Source: Ischnura elegans (Eukaryota > Arthropoda > Insecta > Odonata > Coenagrionidae). Taken from it: a DNA stretch of 64,000 nucleotides. The first letter of the stretch is position 1, and each line of letters starts with the position of its first letter. A model generated the notes under the pieces. The model had not been told where the DNA came from. It did no database searches and saw nothing but the letters and a program-made list of their open reading frames with translations. Made by a program: the position numbers and the translations under genes. The stretch is taken from NCBI RefSeq assembly GCF_921293095.1, contig NC_060259.1, positions 76,194,120 through 76,258,119 of the forward strand. Direction: 5' to 3'. This document shows, piece by piece, positions 1-11,514 of the stretch.

Positions 1-1266
1 TGTTCCTTTAGATCCGGAATCGGTATTTCTTTAACAATTTCGGTTGATGTAAGGGAAAGAGAAGTTACAGCGAAAAAATCTTCCTCGTGCAGTCATTCAT
101 TTAAAAATTTAAAAAAACGCGAAATCAGCCGCCCACTTTTTATAATTCTGCGGCCGCATGGAAGTTCTGGTTCATTAACTTGCTACTGGAGAACTGCTCA
201 TTGCAGGAAAATGGCTCACAAGAGTGTTAACAACATCGAGCCATGCGAGGAAGGGAGTAGCTGATTAGTACATACCCACTCGACGAGAACACATGACGTC
301 ATCAACGTATTTGCGCGAGGGCCAGAGCCGTCGATTTTATCCGCGAATAGCTCTAGAAATAGCCTAAGAAACTAAAATTGGAAGGATAAGGATAACTTTA
401 TTTTTCAAACTATCGCAAATGATTTTTACAAGTAGGCGAACCTGGCCCATGATTTAGATTGGTCGGTGAGCGTATAGATGAGGGTTTTTAAATGCCTCTC
501 ACGAAACACAACATTCATTTATCTTGAAAATGCACCACTTCCGGCATCGATTTCAGATTCGAGCATGAGTCTGTAATTTTTAGCGTTACGTACCGTTGAA
601 CTGATTAGAAATAATTTTTTACAGTCATCCAGGAATATGCGTTGGAGATCACCGAAGAATTGATTTGATGTATTTTTGGTATTGCATGCCACCCTCTATT
701 CTGTTCACAAAGTACCGCAGCGTGAAGATGAAAATATTAATTTAGCGTCCGTATTAATCGGAATGATAATTAGGGAAGTGACGAACTTAAAATTAGCTAT
801 TACTATGTACTTATAGTTGGAGGTTCTGTCAACATGAACCTACAATTCTTTTTCTGATAGAAAATAAAAATAGTTGAACTCTTTAGCGTTTCTATTATAG
901 ATTTTCTGCCGATGTGTTCCCGATGCAACTCGATTTACCCATTGGCGCCTGCTAAAGAAATCATTGATTTTATGGTGAAGCCTCGAGCATTACATTCACT
1001 ATCGAATAAACTGAAAACATCGATGGCTCATATTGTCGTCCTTACCATCTACCGATTCGATCGATGGATTTTTCTTCCTCATAGGACCATCCTATACCAT
1101 TGCCAGTACAGCATAAAAGTTTTCATCGACATGGACTTTGCTATTTCTAGTAATGAAATCGCATTTGGATAGTTGGCCTCAAACGTGCAGCGCAACACTT
1201 GTTGTGGCCTTTCTTCTTATTAACAAACTATTGCGATAAGGCTTTTAAAGCCGTGGTTAATCGGTC
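1..1266. other. Intergenic or upstream-intron DNA, no gene recognised
   Basis: AT-rich sequence in which I recognise no exon or named element. An open frame of 86 codons at 912-1172 has no recognisable domain and no exon-like borders. The upstream AK3 exons, which should carry the nucleotide-binding P-loop, would be expected in this direction, but no GxxGxGK-type coding stretch was found. Confidence 0.5.
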
Positions 1267-1466
1267 CATAGGCGGATCTGGGGGGGGGGGGGGACACGTG
1301 CCCCCACGAGACCCTTAAAAAAAGATGCAAGATTTTTAATACGGTCCCATTATCATTGCGTTCGTTTTGTATTACAGGGTATCCTTGTGCCCCCCCCCCC
1401 TGAACAAAATCCTGGATACGGCCTTGCTTGTGCCTCCCCCAGAAATAAATCCTGGATTCACCCCTG
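1267..1466. mobile_element. Small hAT-like MITE
   Basis: The left end reads CATAGGCGGATCTGG and the right end CCTGGATTCACCCCTG, giving imperfect inverted termini of the CAGNGGCGGAT type seen in several other elements here. The flanking 8-mers aatcggtc (1259-1266) and agttggtc (1467-1474) agree at 6 of 8 positions, as expected for an old 8-bp hAT target duplication. The interior holds G and C homopolymer runs and has no coding capacity. Confidence 0.5.
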
Positions 1467-3240
1467 AGTTGGTCTACGAATTGATTAAAGCCTAGGTCAA
1501 CAAGACTTTTAAAGCCTTTGTTATTAGTGATGTGATATGAAACGTATTCCCTTCGCCCGCAAAAGAGTTAAGCTAGAAAGTCATTATCTTAGTGTCAAGG
1601 GTCTTCAAAGTTCCGTTTATGGAAAGGTAGAGACAATTTGAGTTGAACTAAAAATCAAAAACCTTAACCAATAACTTTAAAAATAGTGCAAGGATTCTGA
1701 AGGAATGTATTTGTGAGGATTTTTTTTTCTAATCAATAACTGGTGTTCCGCAGCCATGACGTAAAAAAAGAACCCTTAAAATAGAACGGGTGAATTAGGC
1801 CAAGGTTTCAGAATAAATTATTGCTAATATGCCCTCGTGAAAATATTTCAACCATTTCTTCCTCCGTTCCAAATTAGATGAGGAAAGTGGACAGCATTTG
1901 AATTCTCTACCTAGAATATTTTTTCCTTAAAGTTTTCTTAATAAATTTTCCTGAAAAAATGAAACACTCGTGGAATTATCAACTATTCACGTCTTTTTCC
2001 TTTTAAATACTGATTACATGAGAATATTTAACAACTGCTATTGTTAGATTAATTAGTATTGTCAGATTAGTCATGATTTATAACACCTATTTAATCTTTC
2101 CCATAAATTTAATAAAATTATAACTTTATATTACATAAAAGTGAGATTTGGTACAGCCGTTGCATATTTAATTGGATTATATTAAAGGCAACCTCTCTGG
2201 GATATCTCAACAACTCAATTATTTTATGCTTGACATAATCGTATCATCGATTGCCAAATGAGCTGCCTGCCCCTTTTATATATGGCTAATATTTCATAGA
2301 TTAAGCGGTAATGATTCTCAAAGAGGATTTTTAAGGACTAATTATCACTGCCTTGGTGAAGGACAGTCATCAGCGAACAATTGTTGTAACAATGCTTGGC
2401 CATATCTCCATGTACATATATATCGACCATAGTTAACGCGTTTTAACATATTTTCCTATCCAATGGGAAGGCATCCTTGACATTCCATCGGTAATCGTGG
2501 CGCTCTCGAAAGAAAAATGAAAGTCTGTTCCTTAATAGATTTGAAAAAAGTTCCCCGGAGCGAAATTAGACTGTTTCCTCCTCTTTGCCATTCTATTTTC
2601 AATAATACGTGGCACGGAAAGAAGAAGAAATTTAGCCTCGTACAATCCCTGTTTCGGCAAATTGATTTTTTCCAAGCTTCGATCACTCGTAAGGTTGTCA
2701 GATACTGATTGAATCTTGGGTTGATATCATTTTTTATATTGATTTTTGTGAATGGATATCTTTAAGAGCGACTCGGAGAACATCATATTAGAACCCCACT
2801 ACATTTCCAGGTCCGACTGAATCGATAAATTTTGAAAGATATTTTGCCGAACAGATAGGTGTGGGAATCCGTTTTTCCCCCGCACGATAAAGGACTTTAA
2901 TAAATGCTAGGCCTAATTTCGTTATAGCATTTCCTTTTTATAGTTAAACGGCCGGTGTCCTAACACCCCCGCCACATGCCTATTGAGGCGGCTTGCGATG
3001 TAGTATGTGCTATTGATGTATATGCATGGGCGGTCTGGAGTGATTGGGGGCCCTCGGTTGGAACTCGTGATGGGACCCTCCTTACCGGGGGATGCGGGGG
3101 TACTCCCCCGGAAAATTTTAAGAAATTGCATTTCCGGAAATTGATTTTGACGCTATTCTTGCTCTTAAAACTAGGTAAAAGTTAATTAAAAGTAGTAATT
3201 TCGTAAAAAATACTACGGAAAGTGATAACTTAACAGCTTT
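1467..3240. other. Non-coding DNA with a GC-rich patch
   Basis: Mostly AT-rich sequence with no exon. A GC-rich patch around 2950-3120, rich in G and C runs (for example GGGGGATGCGGGGG), contrasts sharply with its surroundings and resembles the GC-rich ends of other repeats here. Its termini are not clear, so I do not name a family. Open frames on both strands at 2456-3185 overlap each other and look fortuitous. Confidence 0.45.
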
Positions 3241-3563
3241 TAAAATGTAATATTCTTTATGGTTCTAGTATATATATTAAGTGTATTGTTTCCTTGAAAC
3301 TGCATTGAAATCTAAAAAACCTGTAAAATAACCTTTTAAGATAAACCTATCAAAAATCATCAGGCTCTCTTTTATCTTCTGACACCTTTATTTAATGACT
3401 TCTGACACCCTTATAAATGTAATATTTTTACGGTTCTAGTATCTACTTAGTATATTGTTTCCTTGAAACTGCATTGAAATCTAAAAAACCTCTAAAATAA
3501 CCTTTTCAGATAAACCTATCAAAAAATCATCAGGTTCTCTTTTATCTTCTGACAACTTTATTT
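3241..3563. repeat. Two-copy tandem duplication, about 160 bp per unit
   Basis: Unit 1 (about 3241-3400) and unit 2 (about 3411-3563) share long blocks such as TTGTTTCCTTGAAACTGCAT and ATCTTCTGACA with a few substitutions and small indels. This looks like a simple local tandem duplication with no coding content. Confidence 0.75.
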
Positions 3564-4430
3564 TACTTGTTTTTTATATAATCTTTTTGGCACAGAGTAC
3601 GTCGTAAATAAAGCAACTAATGAAAACTTAGAGTTTTCTTTGTTTCAAACTTTGGTTCAAGTAATGAGCATTTTTTATTACGCTATTCATATATGCTTCA
3701 CGATAGACGCGAGTGTTGTGGGGGCCACCTAATCTCGGGGCCCTCGGCAATTGCCGTCCAGCCGAACTGGCCAGACTGCCCCTGTGTGTATGTATATGAT
3801 TCAGCTAGTTGAATTCTTGTGGCGCAAATAAAGCCTGGAGACGGCATACTGACAATGAGTGCGACCGCGGAAACCTTTCGAAAAGCGTGTTTCGCCACTG
3901 CCTGAGATGCTTCCTGAAACATTACCTCTGTTTTATTTATCGCTCTTCAGACTGTCTACGTCATATCTACGCCTCCATATGATAAAAGACTATCCGATAA
4001 CAAATTATTCTATGTGTTCTACGTTCATTGAAACAGTGAAGATATAATTTTCCTTCTTCTAATCGAATGGTGTTCTCCTAAATTCTATCTAGAAGATGTT
4101 TTATTTCAATACATAATGGACTTTTATGTTGGTAAATTTTACTTTCAACGTTGGTTTAATAACATTGAAACACGATTTTTTTATTTGCCAATTTTTGACT
4201 ATGTAACTCGTAAACTTTAACTTCTACTGATAAGGAAATTTTTTTGCATTAAAATTTTATGCAGTTAAATAAGATCATAATTCGTTTTTCGTGTATAACT
4301 TGAAAGCCGTGATACAAGAATTTGAAATCAAACTTTATACAATTTTAATGCAAAAAATATGCGTAAAACTTGTATTTCAGTGAGCGTGTTAACTGGATAT
4401 TGGTAGTAATTGTATACATTTCTTTTTCAG
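3564..4430. other. AK3: Presumed AK3 intron or upstream DNA
   Basis: This is non-coding sequence leading into the acceptor at 4429-4430 (pyrimidine-rich TTTCTTTTTCAG). A second acceptor-like TTGTATTTCAG lies at about 4370-4380. After it comes a short open stretch containing N-W-I-L, reminiscent of the residues that precede GFPRT in adenylate kinases, but frame and spacing do not allow a normal exon. No upstream exon is called. Confidence 0.4.
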
Positions 4431-7400
4431 GATTTCCAAGGACAAGAGCTCAAGCTGAGTTATTATCGAGCAAAGTCAATTTGGACCTAGTCATCAATTT
4501 AGTGGTAGATAAGAATGTGTTGTTGGAGAGAATAAATGGACGCTGGATACATTTACCATCCGGAAGAGTCTATCATGATGAGTACAACCCTCCCAAAACG
4601 CAGGTAGGCATGCAAATTTCTTACTAATCCACTTAAGTAGCTTTTTTTTTGGAATCCATTATTTAGGGTTCATTGGAGACATCATCTTCATCGCTTGTGG
4701 GAATATTTGCCACTCTCATCGTCATTTTCCGTCATCGTCAATTTAAATGCAGCATTCTTGACCGTCAAATGAATTATTGAATGAATTCTCTTTCCATGTA
4801 TTGGGAAACTCTTTAAAAGGCGATTGTAGGGATCATTGATTTTCGCGATCTCATTTTTGCTTGCAGTTGTTCAATATGGAGTTAGGCCCTTATTAGACGA
4901 GGTAGCCAGGCGACGTCGCCAGCGACGAACCTGGCTACCCAGCTTGTCGTGGGTCATTGATTCTTATGGGCCTTATTACACGAGGGTAGCCAGCGACGTA
5001 GCCACACTTTGGCGACTGAATGGCTACCGAGCCCCGTCGCCACTCCGGTCGCCACTGGCTACCCGTACTGGCGACGCTGCGTTGTAGCATACGGAGCTTA
5101 TTACACGAGGTCGCCAGGCTACTCGGTCAGTACACCTCGCTTGGTACTGCTCACTGTTGTGTTGTGTTCTGTTGTGAGTGGGTGAATTGTTCAGTATGTC
5201 CACGCCAGTTGAGAAAATGCCTACATCTTCTGATTCAGTGGAAGGGATACGCGGAGAGAAGAAGAAAAAAGAAGAGCCGCAGAAAGACGACTAAAAGAAA
5301 AAGCATGAAGAGCTCGTGAAAAAGTGCCAAAAGTTGGCCGACACAAAATTAAGATAACGTTACCACTCACACAACGCAGTCCACTATAGTTCACAGCAAA
5401 CTGAGAGAAAACGGAAAAATTCTGGCTACTGAACTGGCTACATAACTGGCTACTAGGTTTGGTAGCCAGCGACGTCGCCAGCTACCGTCGCTGGCGACGT
5501 CGCCTGGCTACGTCGTCTAATAAGGGCCTAATGTTCACATCATCATCATTAGTCAACAATCCTAAGATTGGTTTGACGCAGCTCTCCATTTCTCTCTCCT
5601 ATCCGCTAATCTCTTCATAGCTACATATTTATTCTCTTTTACATCCTTTATAACCTGTCATATATAACTCATTCGGGGCCGTCCCTTGCCCTTTTTCCCT
5701 TCCACTTGTCCTTCAACGATTGTCTTCATCAGACCATCGTGCCTCAAAATGTGGCCAACTAAGTTGTCCCTTCTTCTGCTTAATGTTTTTAGGAGGCTTC
5801 TCTTTTCTTCCACTCTCCTTAGCACTTCCTGGTTACTCACACGCACAATAAAAAATTGAGGAAAAAAGCGAAATAACGCCATGAATTCTAGAAATCGTGT
5901 GAAAAATATGAAAGATATGAAGTAACAAACTTTTTATTCTCGAAAAGGCCTAGCAGTATGGAATAAGGAATCTTGTCAAATAAATTATTGAATAGACTAC
6001 CCTGTAGTACATGGTATTAGAAACAGTAAGATACCCCTTTAAAGGTGATATATGGGGCTCCTGGATTTTTGCGGATACGAATTTTCGCGATCTCATGATT
6101 TCTTGCAGTTTTTTTTATGTCCAAAAAAATGACAAAAAATTTTTCTCGGCACTAAGATGGTTAACTTTCTAGTTACGATCCACGTCCAGAGGTATCCGGG
6201 GGTATTGGGAAACCAGCAGATTCAGTGATTAAAGATTCAGTGCATGAAACTGAGGAATGGAAATCACTGAGTGTTATGTTGTCATTATGCTTGTAGCGAA
6301 TAAAAGAGTCACGAAGGTGCATGATTAGTCAGCCAGGTCTGCGGGCATACAGTACATTTGCGTGGGAGATTTAACTATCGATGCTTCTTCTAAGTGAGTG
6401 GTTCGCAGCCTGTGGTGCGCCGCAGGGGCGCAGCTAGGAATTAAGGCTGGGGGGGGGGGGGGGGGGTTCAGGTGCAACTAATACCGGGGTGTGTGGGGAT
6501 ATGGAATATCCACCAGGATAAGCGGTAGGTGCGAGATTAATAAATTACGGAATTTTAAGATAAACGGTTCAAAACGGTGAGTTTTACGGCTTTCTGAGGG
6601 ATATTTAATTAATCCTTACACTATTCTATTAGTAATATCAGAACAATTAATTAAAATGGATTAAACTTAAAAATTTCTCTGACCCCTGGGGGGGTTTAGC
6701 CCCCAAAACCCCCCCTCGCTGCGCCACTGGTGCGCCGAACCAGTCGGGGGGACGCCGAAAATAATCGCTAATGGCGGACGTGAGGAATTATGCATCTCTT
6801 AACCAGGAAATATGCATGCATATTATATGCTTTAATTAAAACAAAGTTTCTAATTATACAATTATTTATAACTATAAGTGTCACCTACCCGTAGTCAAAT
6901 TATGTAATAAAATGTGCACGTTACATTTTTGGGGTTACAAAATTAGTTATATGCATGGGGTATGGGAGGAAAAAAAAGATTGGGAACCGCTGTTGTAAGT
7001 GATTCTGTGGCAGAGATTACGAAATTTAATTACGTCAAAAAACGGAGTCTCAGACACCCAGGGCTAGTGACCTCCTCTGCGAATGTATCGCGAACAGTCG
7101 CCGCAAGGGAAAATATTTCGAGGGTGCTGTAGCCCCCCAAAAAAAACCCTGGCTACGTTGCCTTGTAAAGTTTATATTTTACATATAGTGCCGTAAAGTT
7201 TACATTTTTTTCGAAAAATCAAGAGGATTCCGCGAACAAACGTATATCGACACCAAGCCGTATTACCGAAGGACGTTCCGGGTGAAACCAACGGTGACCA
7301 TCAATTTCAGCACAATGAAAACAAAATACGTTACTTATTTAATCGAATGCATGGTTTTCCGATGCGTGCGACTTGACAGCAAATTGCCAGTGTCGGAAAC

Positions 7401-8827
7401 CCGCACGCCACCCGTGCGCCGCCAGATACAAATTTATAGCAACGTATCTGATGAGGGCAGGGGCGGATTTAGGGTGGGGGGTCACAGGGCTCATGGCGCC
7501 CCCCCCAAATTTCATCAAAACATATTTTTTTAATTATTAATGCTTTAAATGCTTTTTTATCCATATATATCTTTTAAGAATTCAATTTCAGTTGTTGTTA
7601 AGAATGAAAATGAAATATTGGACTCCAAAATGCGTAAAAAAATGGGTATTTTAAAAAGGCTTACGCGGGAAAACGCTTCTCTCTCCTGGGCCCAGGTATG
7701 GCCACGGTTAATACTAATAATAATAATGTATTAAAGGTTGCCATGGCCCAGGTCATGACCCACAATGGTGCAGCCAGGATTTTTAAATGGGGGGGGGGGG
7801 GGTTTATCGGAGATTTCGGGGCCCTTCCGGGGTGCATGGAAAACACCCCAGGACAAATTGAGGTCATCCCCCGGAACGTTTTGGGATTTTCGACGCTGAA
7901 AACGCGATTTTTGGGACTCAAAATCAGTAATTTTGTACGAGTATTTATTTAAAGGTATTTATTGAGGCCATCTGACGCGTTTTTGGCGCCTTTTTTAAAG
8001 GCTCAAGGGGGGGAGATGTTACCCGGAAAACCCCCCCTCGTGGATGATACCCCGTGGATAGTTGATACCGAATCCGCCCTTGCCTGAGAGCATGTCTCCC
8101 ATACGATATTGATATTGATAACTTTTATTATTTAAACAGTTTTCGTACCCTTGTGAAGGAGTAAAGGGAGTGTATATGCAAATGTATGGCTACAAATTCC
8201 AGGCGTGAGAGAAGTTTGAATTGCATTTATCGTAGAGTCAGTAACGGATACAAAAAAAATTCAAGGGGGGCGCAAAAGATATTTTGAGCTTTTATTGTTA
8301 TAAAAAATCAAGTTACATGCAAAGTTTAAGATTTTTTATTCAAGCTGACTATACGCAAATACAAGACAATTCCATCCTATGATATTATAAAGTTACAAAT
8401 GTGGTTCTGCAACGTTCGGCAATGCGGTTAGACCCACAAGGGAGACCCACCCATATGTAGCCGCCACTTCGTAGAGTGTAGTTCTTAAAAAAAATACTCG
8501 GGAGAATGCCCTTCTCTCTCTCTGGCTTTCTCGAAGTGCTTAATTATTGATAATTTTGTAACTTATTGGATCCATGCGGATTTTAAGAAACCTTTCTCTT
8601 ATTTACAGGGCAGAGATGACTTGACAGGTGAGGAGCTGATTCAACGCTTGGATGACAATGAGAAATCATTGGAGAGGAGGCTTGATTTATACAGTGAAAA
8701 AATCCCTCCAGTTCTCAGCTTCTACGAAGATTCTAAATTGCTCCAGAGCTTTCATGGCAAGACGTCTGATGAAATATGGCCAAATGTAAAGAAATGCCTA
8801 TTACAGTATATTACTGCTAAGAATTAG
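4431..8827 (+). CDS. AK3: Mitochondrial adenylate kinase 3 (GTP:AMP phosphotransferase), C-terminal two exons; partial
   Basis: Exons are 4431-4603 and 8609-8827 (stop TAG 8825-8827), joined at phase 0. The first exon opens in the G of GFPRT, whose arginine contacts AMP in this family. It continues through the LID segment RWIHLPSGRVYHDEYNPPKT. The second exon begins GRDDLTGEELIQR and ends with the C-terminal helix. AK3 is known to transfer phosphate from GTP to AMP in the mitochondrial matrix, returning AMP to the ADP pool. About 130 of some 215-227 residues are present; the P-loop and AMP-binding half are missing from the window. Four-cysteine zinc ligands are absent from the LID, as usual for eukaryotic AK3. 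AK4 is a close paralogue and cannot be fully excluded, but the complete catalytic LID favours AK3. Confidence 0.88.
4882..5531. mobile_element. Foldback MITE with 46-bp terminal inverted repeats
   Basis: The ends are TTAGGCCCTTATTAGACGA and its complement TCGTCTAATAAGGGCCTAA. The inverted match runs about 46 bp with one mismatch and takes in repeated GTAGCC, GGCGACG and GTCGCC words. Degenerate copies of the terminus also lie inside at about 4968 and 5094. No clear target-site duplication is visible. A short internal open frame from ATG at 5196 (about 32 codons, lysine- and glutamate-rich at its end) has no recognisable domain. The termini resemble other TTAxGGCC elements in this window. Confidence 0.8.
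5541..5870 (-). pseudogene. LINE ORF2 C-terminal tail (non-LTR retrotransposon remnant)
   Basis: Reading the minus strand gives R-V-S-N-Q-E-V-L-R-R-V, then L-V-G-H-I-L-R-H-D-G, then a basic G-K-G-R-P-R segment. This is the typical tail downstream of the reverse transcriptase in many insect non-LTR elements. The frame runs into stops near GRPRMSYI and the copy ends in a CAT/ATG-rich microsatellite at about 5541-5556, probably the 3' tail. It is a 5'-truncated dead copy. The same family recurs on the + strand at 15676-16260. Confidence 0.75.
6423..6729. mobile_element. hAT-type MITE, 307 bp, perfect 8-bp target duplication
   Basis: The termini are CAGGGGCGCAGC and GCTGCGCCACTG (inverted with small mismatches). 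The flanks are GTGCGCCG at 6415-6422 and an identical GTGCGCCG at 6730-6737, the 8-bp duplication that defines hAT insertions. There is no coding capacity. A second copy of the same family lies at 24367-24671. Confidence 0.9.
7458..8083. mobile_element. hAT-like MITE with a second element nested inside
   Basis: The outer ends are CAGGGGCGGATTTAG and CCGAATCCGCCCTTG. The flanks gatgaggg and cctgagag match at only 5 of 8 positions. A nested piece from about 7772 carries GGTGCAGCCAGGATTTTT followed by a run of 14 G, and ends near 8042 in a C-run/CTCGTGG terminus. The block GGCGCCTTTTTTAAAGGCTC is shared with 10936-10955, so that nested family occurs again there. Confidence 0.55.
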
Positions 8828-10025
8828 AATCCTTGAAGCCTTTTATGTCACAGTATTGAGTCTCCCCACTGTTTAGAGTATGTGATTTTATAAATGTGTT
8901 GGGTTCAGTGGCGGATTTAAGAGGGGTGTCAAAGGGGTCATAACACCCTCAAATTTTTAATTTTTAATTTGTATTAGTTAAATAGTTTTCGCATCCTTGC
9001 AAAGGACTAAAGGTAGTGTATATGCAAATTTATGGCCCAGTTTATTTAAGTCCCAAATATGAGAGAGGTTTGAGTTGTATTTTTCTTGGAGTATAACCCT
9101 TTAAAAAAATTTACACGGGAGAATGCCCCTCTCTCCCTGGGGGACCCAGGTCATGACCTCCCTGAATTTGATGCTGAATCTGCCCCTGGTTGGGTGATGC
9201 AACAATAGAGAGCTTTTAATTTTAACTGAGAATATTTTGAGAAACCACTCATGATGTTATTGCATCTAGTTTATATTTATATTGGATAGTTATGGGAAAA
9301 TTTACCAAAGCAAGTATTTATGGTATTGTAATTATGGAATAGTTACCGCACAATTAATCAGTATTTTGGTCTATTTGTGTAAATCATCAGAAAAAAAAAA
9401 TTATTTAAAAATATGTATGCTCGTTATGATCAAGCTCTCATTTTTATGATTGTTTTTCTGGGAATGTTTGACCACTATTTTTCTATCGGCAAATTAGCCA
9501 TTTTAGGTAAGGATTTATCTAAGGGTTATTTTTCACTCTTAGGCTCAAATTATTCCTCAATCTTACCCATATCAGTATTAGTTTAGTATAGTGTATCAGA
9601 CTGGGTATTAGACTTTGGGGGATTTCTGCAGGAGAAAGGTGCACAATTTTTTCATCGTATTTTGATGATACTCATGGACTCGGACCTAAAATATATGAAG
9701 ATGTGATTTCAACGACGAATTCAGTAATAACTCAAAGTAAATTTATTTTTGCATACAATCGAACAGAATTAATTATGTGGTGACGTAAATATCAGCAGTA
9801 TGTGTATTAATATATATGGATGATGAAGTCCGATGTTATTTTTTGGGGTGATGGAATCATCCGAAATTCTGTGATTCCAAGTATTATTAAATATTTATTT
9901 TATCTGTTATGAATGACCTAAGACTACTATTATACGTAGCTGATATTTACAACAGTTATATGATTGATTACTCAGCAAAATGCTGTAGTGCTGTGAAAAT
10001 AAAGTTTGTTGCTCAAAAACGTACT
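8828..10025 (+). other. AK3: Probable AK3 3' UTR
   Basis: Sequence after the AK3 stop contains the first good AATAAA at 9998-10003 followed by T/G-rich TTTGTTGCT. If used, the 3' UTR is about 1.2 kb and includes a 283-bp hAT MITE that starts 78 bp after the stop. No other gene is seen. Transcript data would be needed to fix the end. Confidence 0.4.
8906..9188. mobile_element. hAT-type MITE, 283 bp
   Basis: The termini are CAGTGGCGGATTTAA and GCTGAATCTGCCCCTG. The flanking 8-mers GTTGGGTT (8898-8905) and GTTGGGTG (9189-9196) agree at 7 of 8 positions. Its interior resembles the element at 7458-7690 (shared blocks around GGGAGAATGCCC-like and GACCCAGGTCATGACC sequence), so both belong to one family. 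It probably lies in the AK3 3' UTR. Confidence 0.85.
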
Positions 10026-10640
10026 TATTCTTATTCATTTCTACATTCTTTTCTTACTCCGTCGAAAATTCCCCTTGCCTATATTACGCGACTTTCTCTT
10101 TATTTAGGTGAGTACGGTGAGTACCTAAGTGGATGGCAGCATGATATTTTCGGGATTTTTCGACGTAGACATGTTCTCTAGACTCTGCTATTGACGAATG
10201 TTTGCGAATTACAGATCTCCCTTTACATGAAAAAAGCCTTTTTATAGCGTGCGGGTTAGTTAATGGCGATTGGGACTTTCGTTTTGTTTTCAACGCATTC
10301 ATGTTCTTGTCATTGAGAGATACGTTCGACTTGTCGTATGGAAACTACCACGTCCGTGCAATAATGGACTTTTCCAGCCTATTGGGTAGTATTCAAGCTG
10401 ATGGCGGCACAGGCATAGGTGTTTTTTTCATGTACATACGTTCTTTAAACTTTACCGTTTATTATTAAATACTGTAAATCATGCATAAATACACCCTTTC
10501 CTATAAAAAGGCCCAATTTTGTACACGGTGACTCGGCGTTTGCGTAATTTATTCGTTATGGATGTATTCCGTGGACGAGTTCATTATCCATTCACGGGTA
10601 TGATTTAACATCGCTTCGGACCTAAAATTCTTCTGGCCTA
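10026..10640. other. Intergenic DNA, nothing recognised
   Basis: This stretch has overlapping open frames on both strands (about 10084-10302 minus, 10202-10468 plus) with no recognisable domain or splice context. I treat them as chance frames. Confidence 0.45.
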
Positions 10641-10905
10641 AAGGCCTGGTTACACGATGCATCTACCCGTACCTAGTAATGTTTAAATATGTGAACGCGT
10701 GAGTCAACAGGAAAATGCACTGTGTAACCACCCAACTTGTGCGAATGGAAAAAAATATAACCTGATCTTATTTAGTTCATGCATTCGTGCGTTCATGTTC
10801 TGTTCCGGTCCTCAAAGCTTATTCTCGCAAACAGTTATTAACTCGTGCGTGTTAACAGCTGGATGCTGTACCCCAAATGTGGACCTTATTTCTGATTGTT
10901 TGCTA
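10641..10905. repeat. Degenerate dispersed repeat of the TTAxGGCC type
   Basis: It begins near AAGGCCTGGTTACACGA, similar to the ends of other elements in this window. The segment around 10700-10740 is the reverse complement of a segment at about 34853-34890 (shared CATTCGCACAAGTT and GTGGTTACAC words), and a weaker third copy lies near 34493. No clean termini were found. Confidence 0.5.
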
Positions 10906-11431
10906 TCCCTACTGTCGGCGTCAAAATGATGTTTTTGGCGCCTTTTTTAAAGGCTCAAGGGGGGAGTTGTAATCCGGAAAACCCCCCTCGTGGCTACGCC
11001 AGTAATGATCCCCCCCAAAATTTGATACCGAATCGGAATAGCGAATTGATGGCGAATTTATATCTGGGCTTTAGTTCATGATATAATAATGAACTATACG
11101 TCATTTTAAAGAATATTTCATTCTTCGTTCTGATTTATTTTCTGTTTTATGACAAATTCAAAAATATAGACACTCCAGTGCAAAAAATAACTCCGGGCAC
11201 CGTAAAATTAGCCGGTTTGCCAACTTCCTGAAATTTTTTACCTAGGGAAAACTACTATGTTTACAGCATTAATATTCCACAATAAGTTGCATAAATCAAT
11301 GCAGATTACTAAAATGGCTTTTGCGTTTTTTTCGAACGCATATTATGTTGTTAATGAACGAATATTCTTAAATATTATCTTGCCCCACGGTTTACCCTGA
11401 AATAAAAAATAAAACTGATAGAAACAAAAAA
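10906..11431 (+). repeat. Repeat unit A (direct partial copy of unit B)
   Basis: It opens with TACTGTCGGCGTCAAAATGA (10909-10928), the same words that open unit B at 11961. It is then interrupted by about 110 bp of the GGCGCCTTTTTTAAAGGCTC family. From about 11040 it continues with the AT-rich body shared with unit B (GAATTTATATCTGGGC, GTCATTTTAAAGAATATTT, TGCATAAATCAATGCAGATT). It ends near ACTGATAGAAAC. Confidence 0.7.
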
Positions 11432-11514
11432 CCACCTCATCCAGTTTTTGTTTTCTTATTTTATTGTCCCATACGGCTTAAGCAGTGCTTTTATATTTTT
11501 ATAGCCCACTACGT

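Larger units (their letters stand above)
4604..8608 (+). other. AK3: AK3 last intron (4.0 kb), rich in transposon insertions
   Basis: The donor is CAG|GTAGGC at 4603/4604 and the acceptor ATTTACAG at 8601-8608. The intron holds a 650-bp foldback MITE (4882-5531), a LINE tail (5541-5870), a hAT MITE (6423-6729) and a nested pair of elements (7458-8083). A 30-bp block around TTTTCGCGATCTCAT occurs at 4842 and again at 6086, suggesting a further dispersed repeat. Confidence 0.8.

Noticed and set aside
4382..4402. A possible tiny AK3 exon encoding N-W-I-L just before the GFPRT exon
   Set aside because: The residues resemble what precedes GFPRT in adenylate kinases, and GTAGTA follows like a donor, but the intron would be only about 28 bp and the frame would not join correctly.
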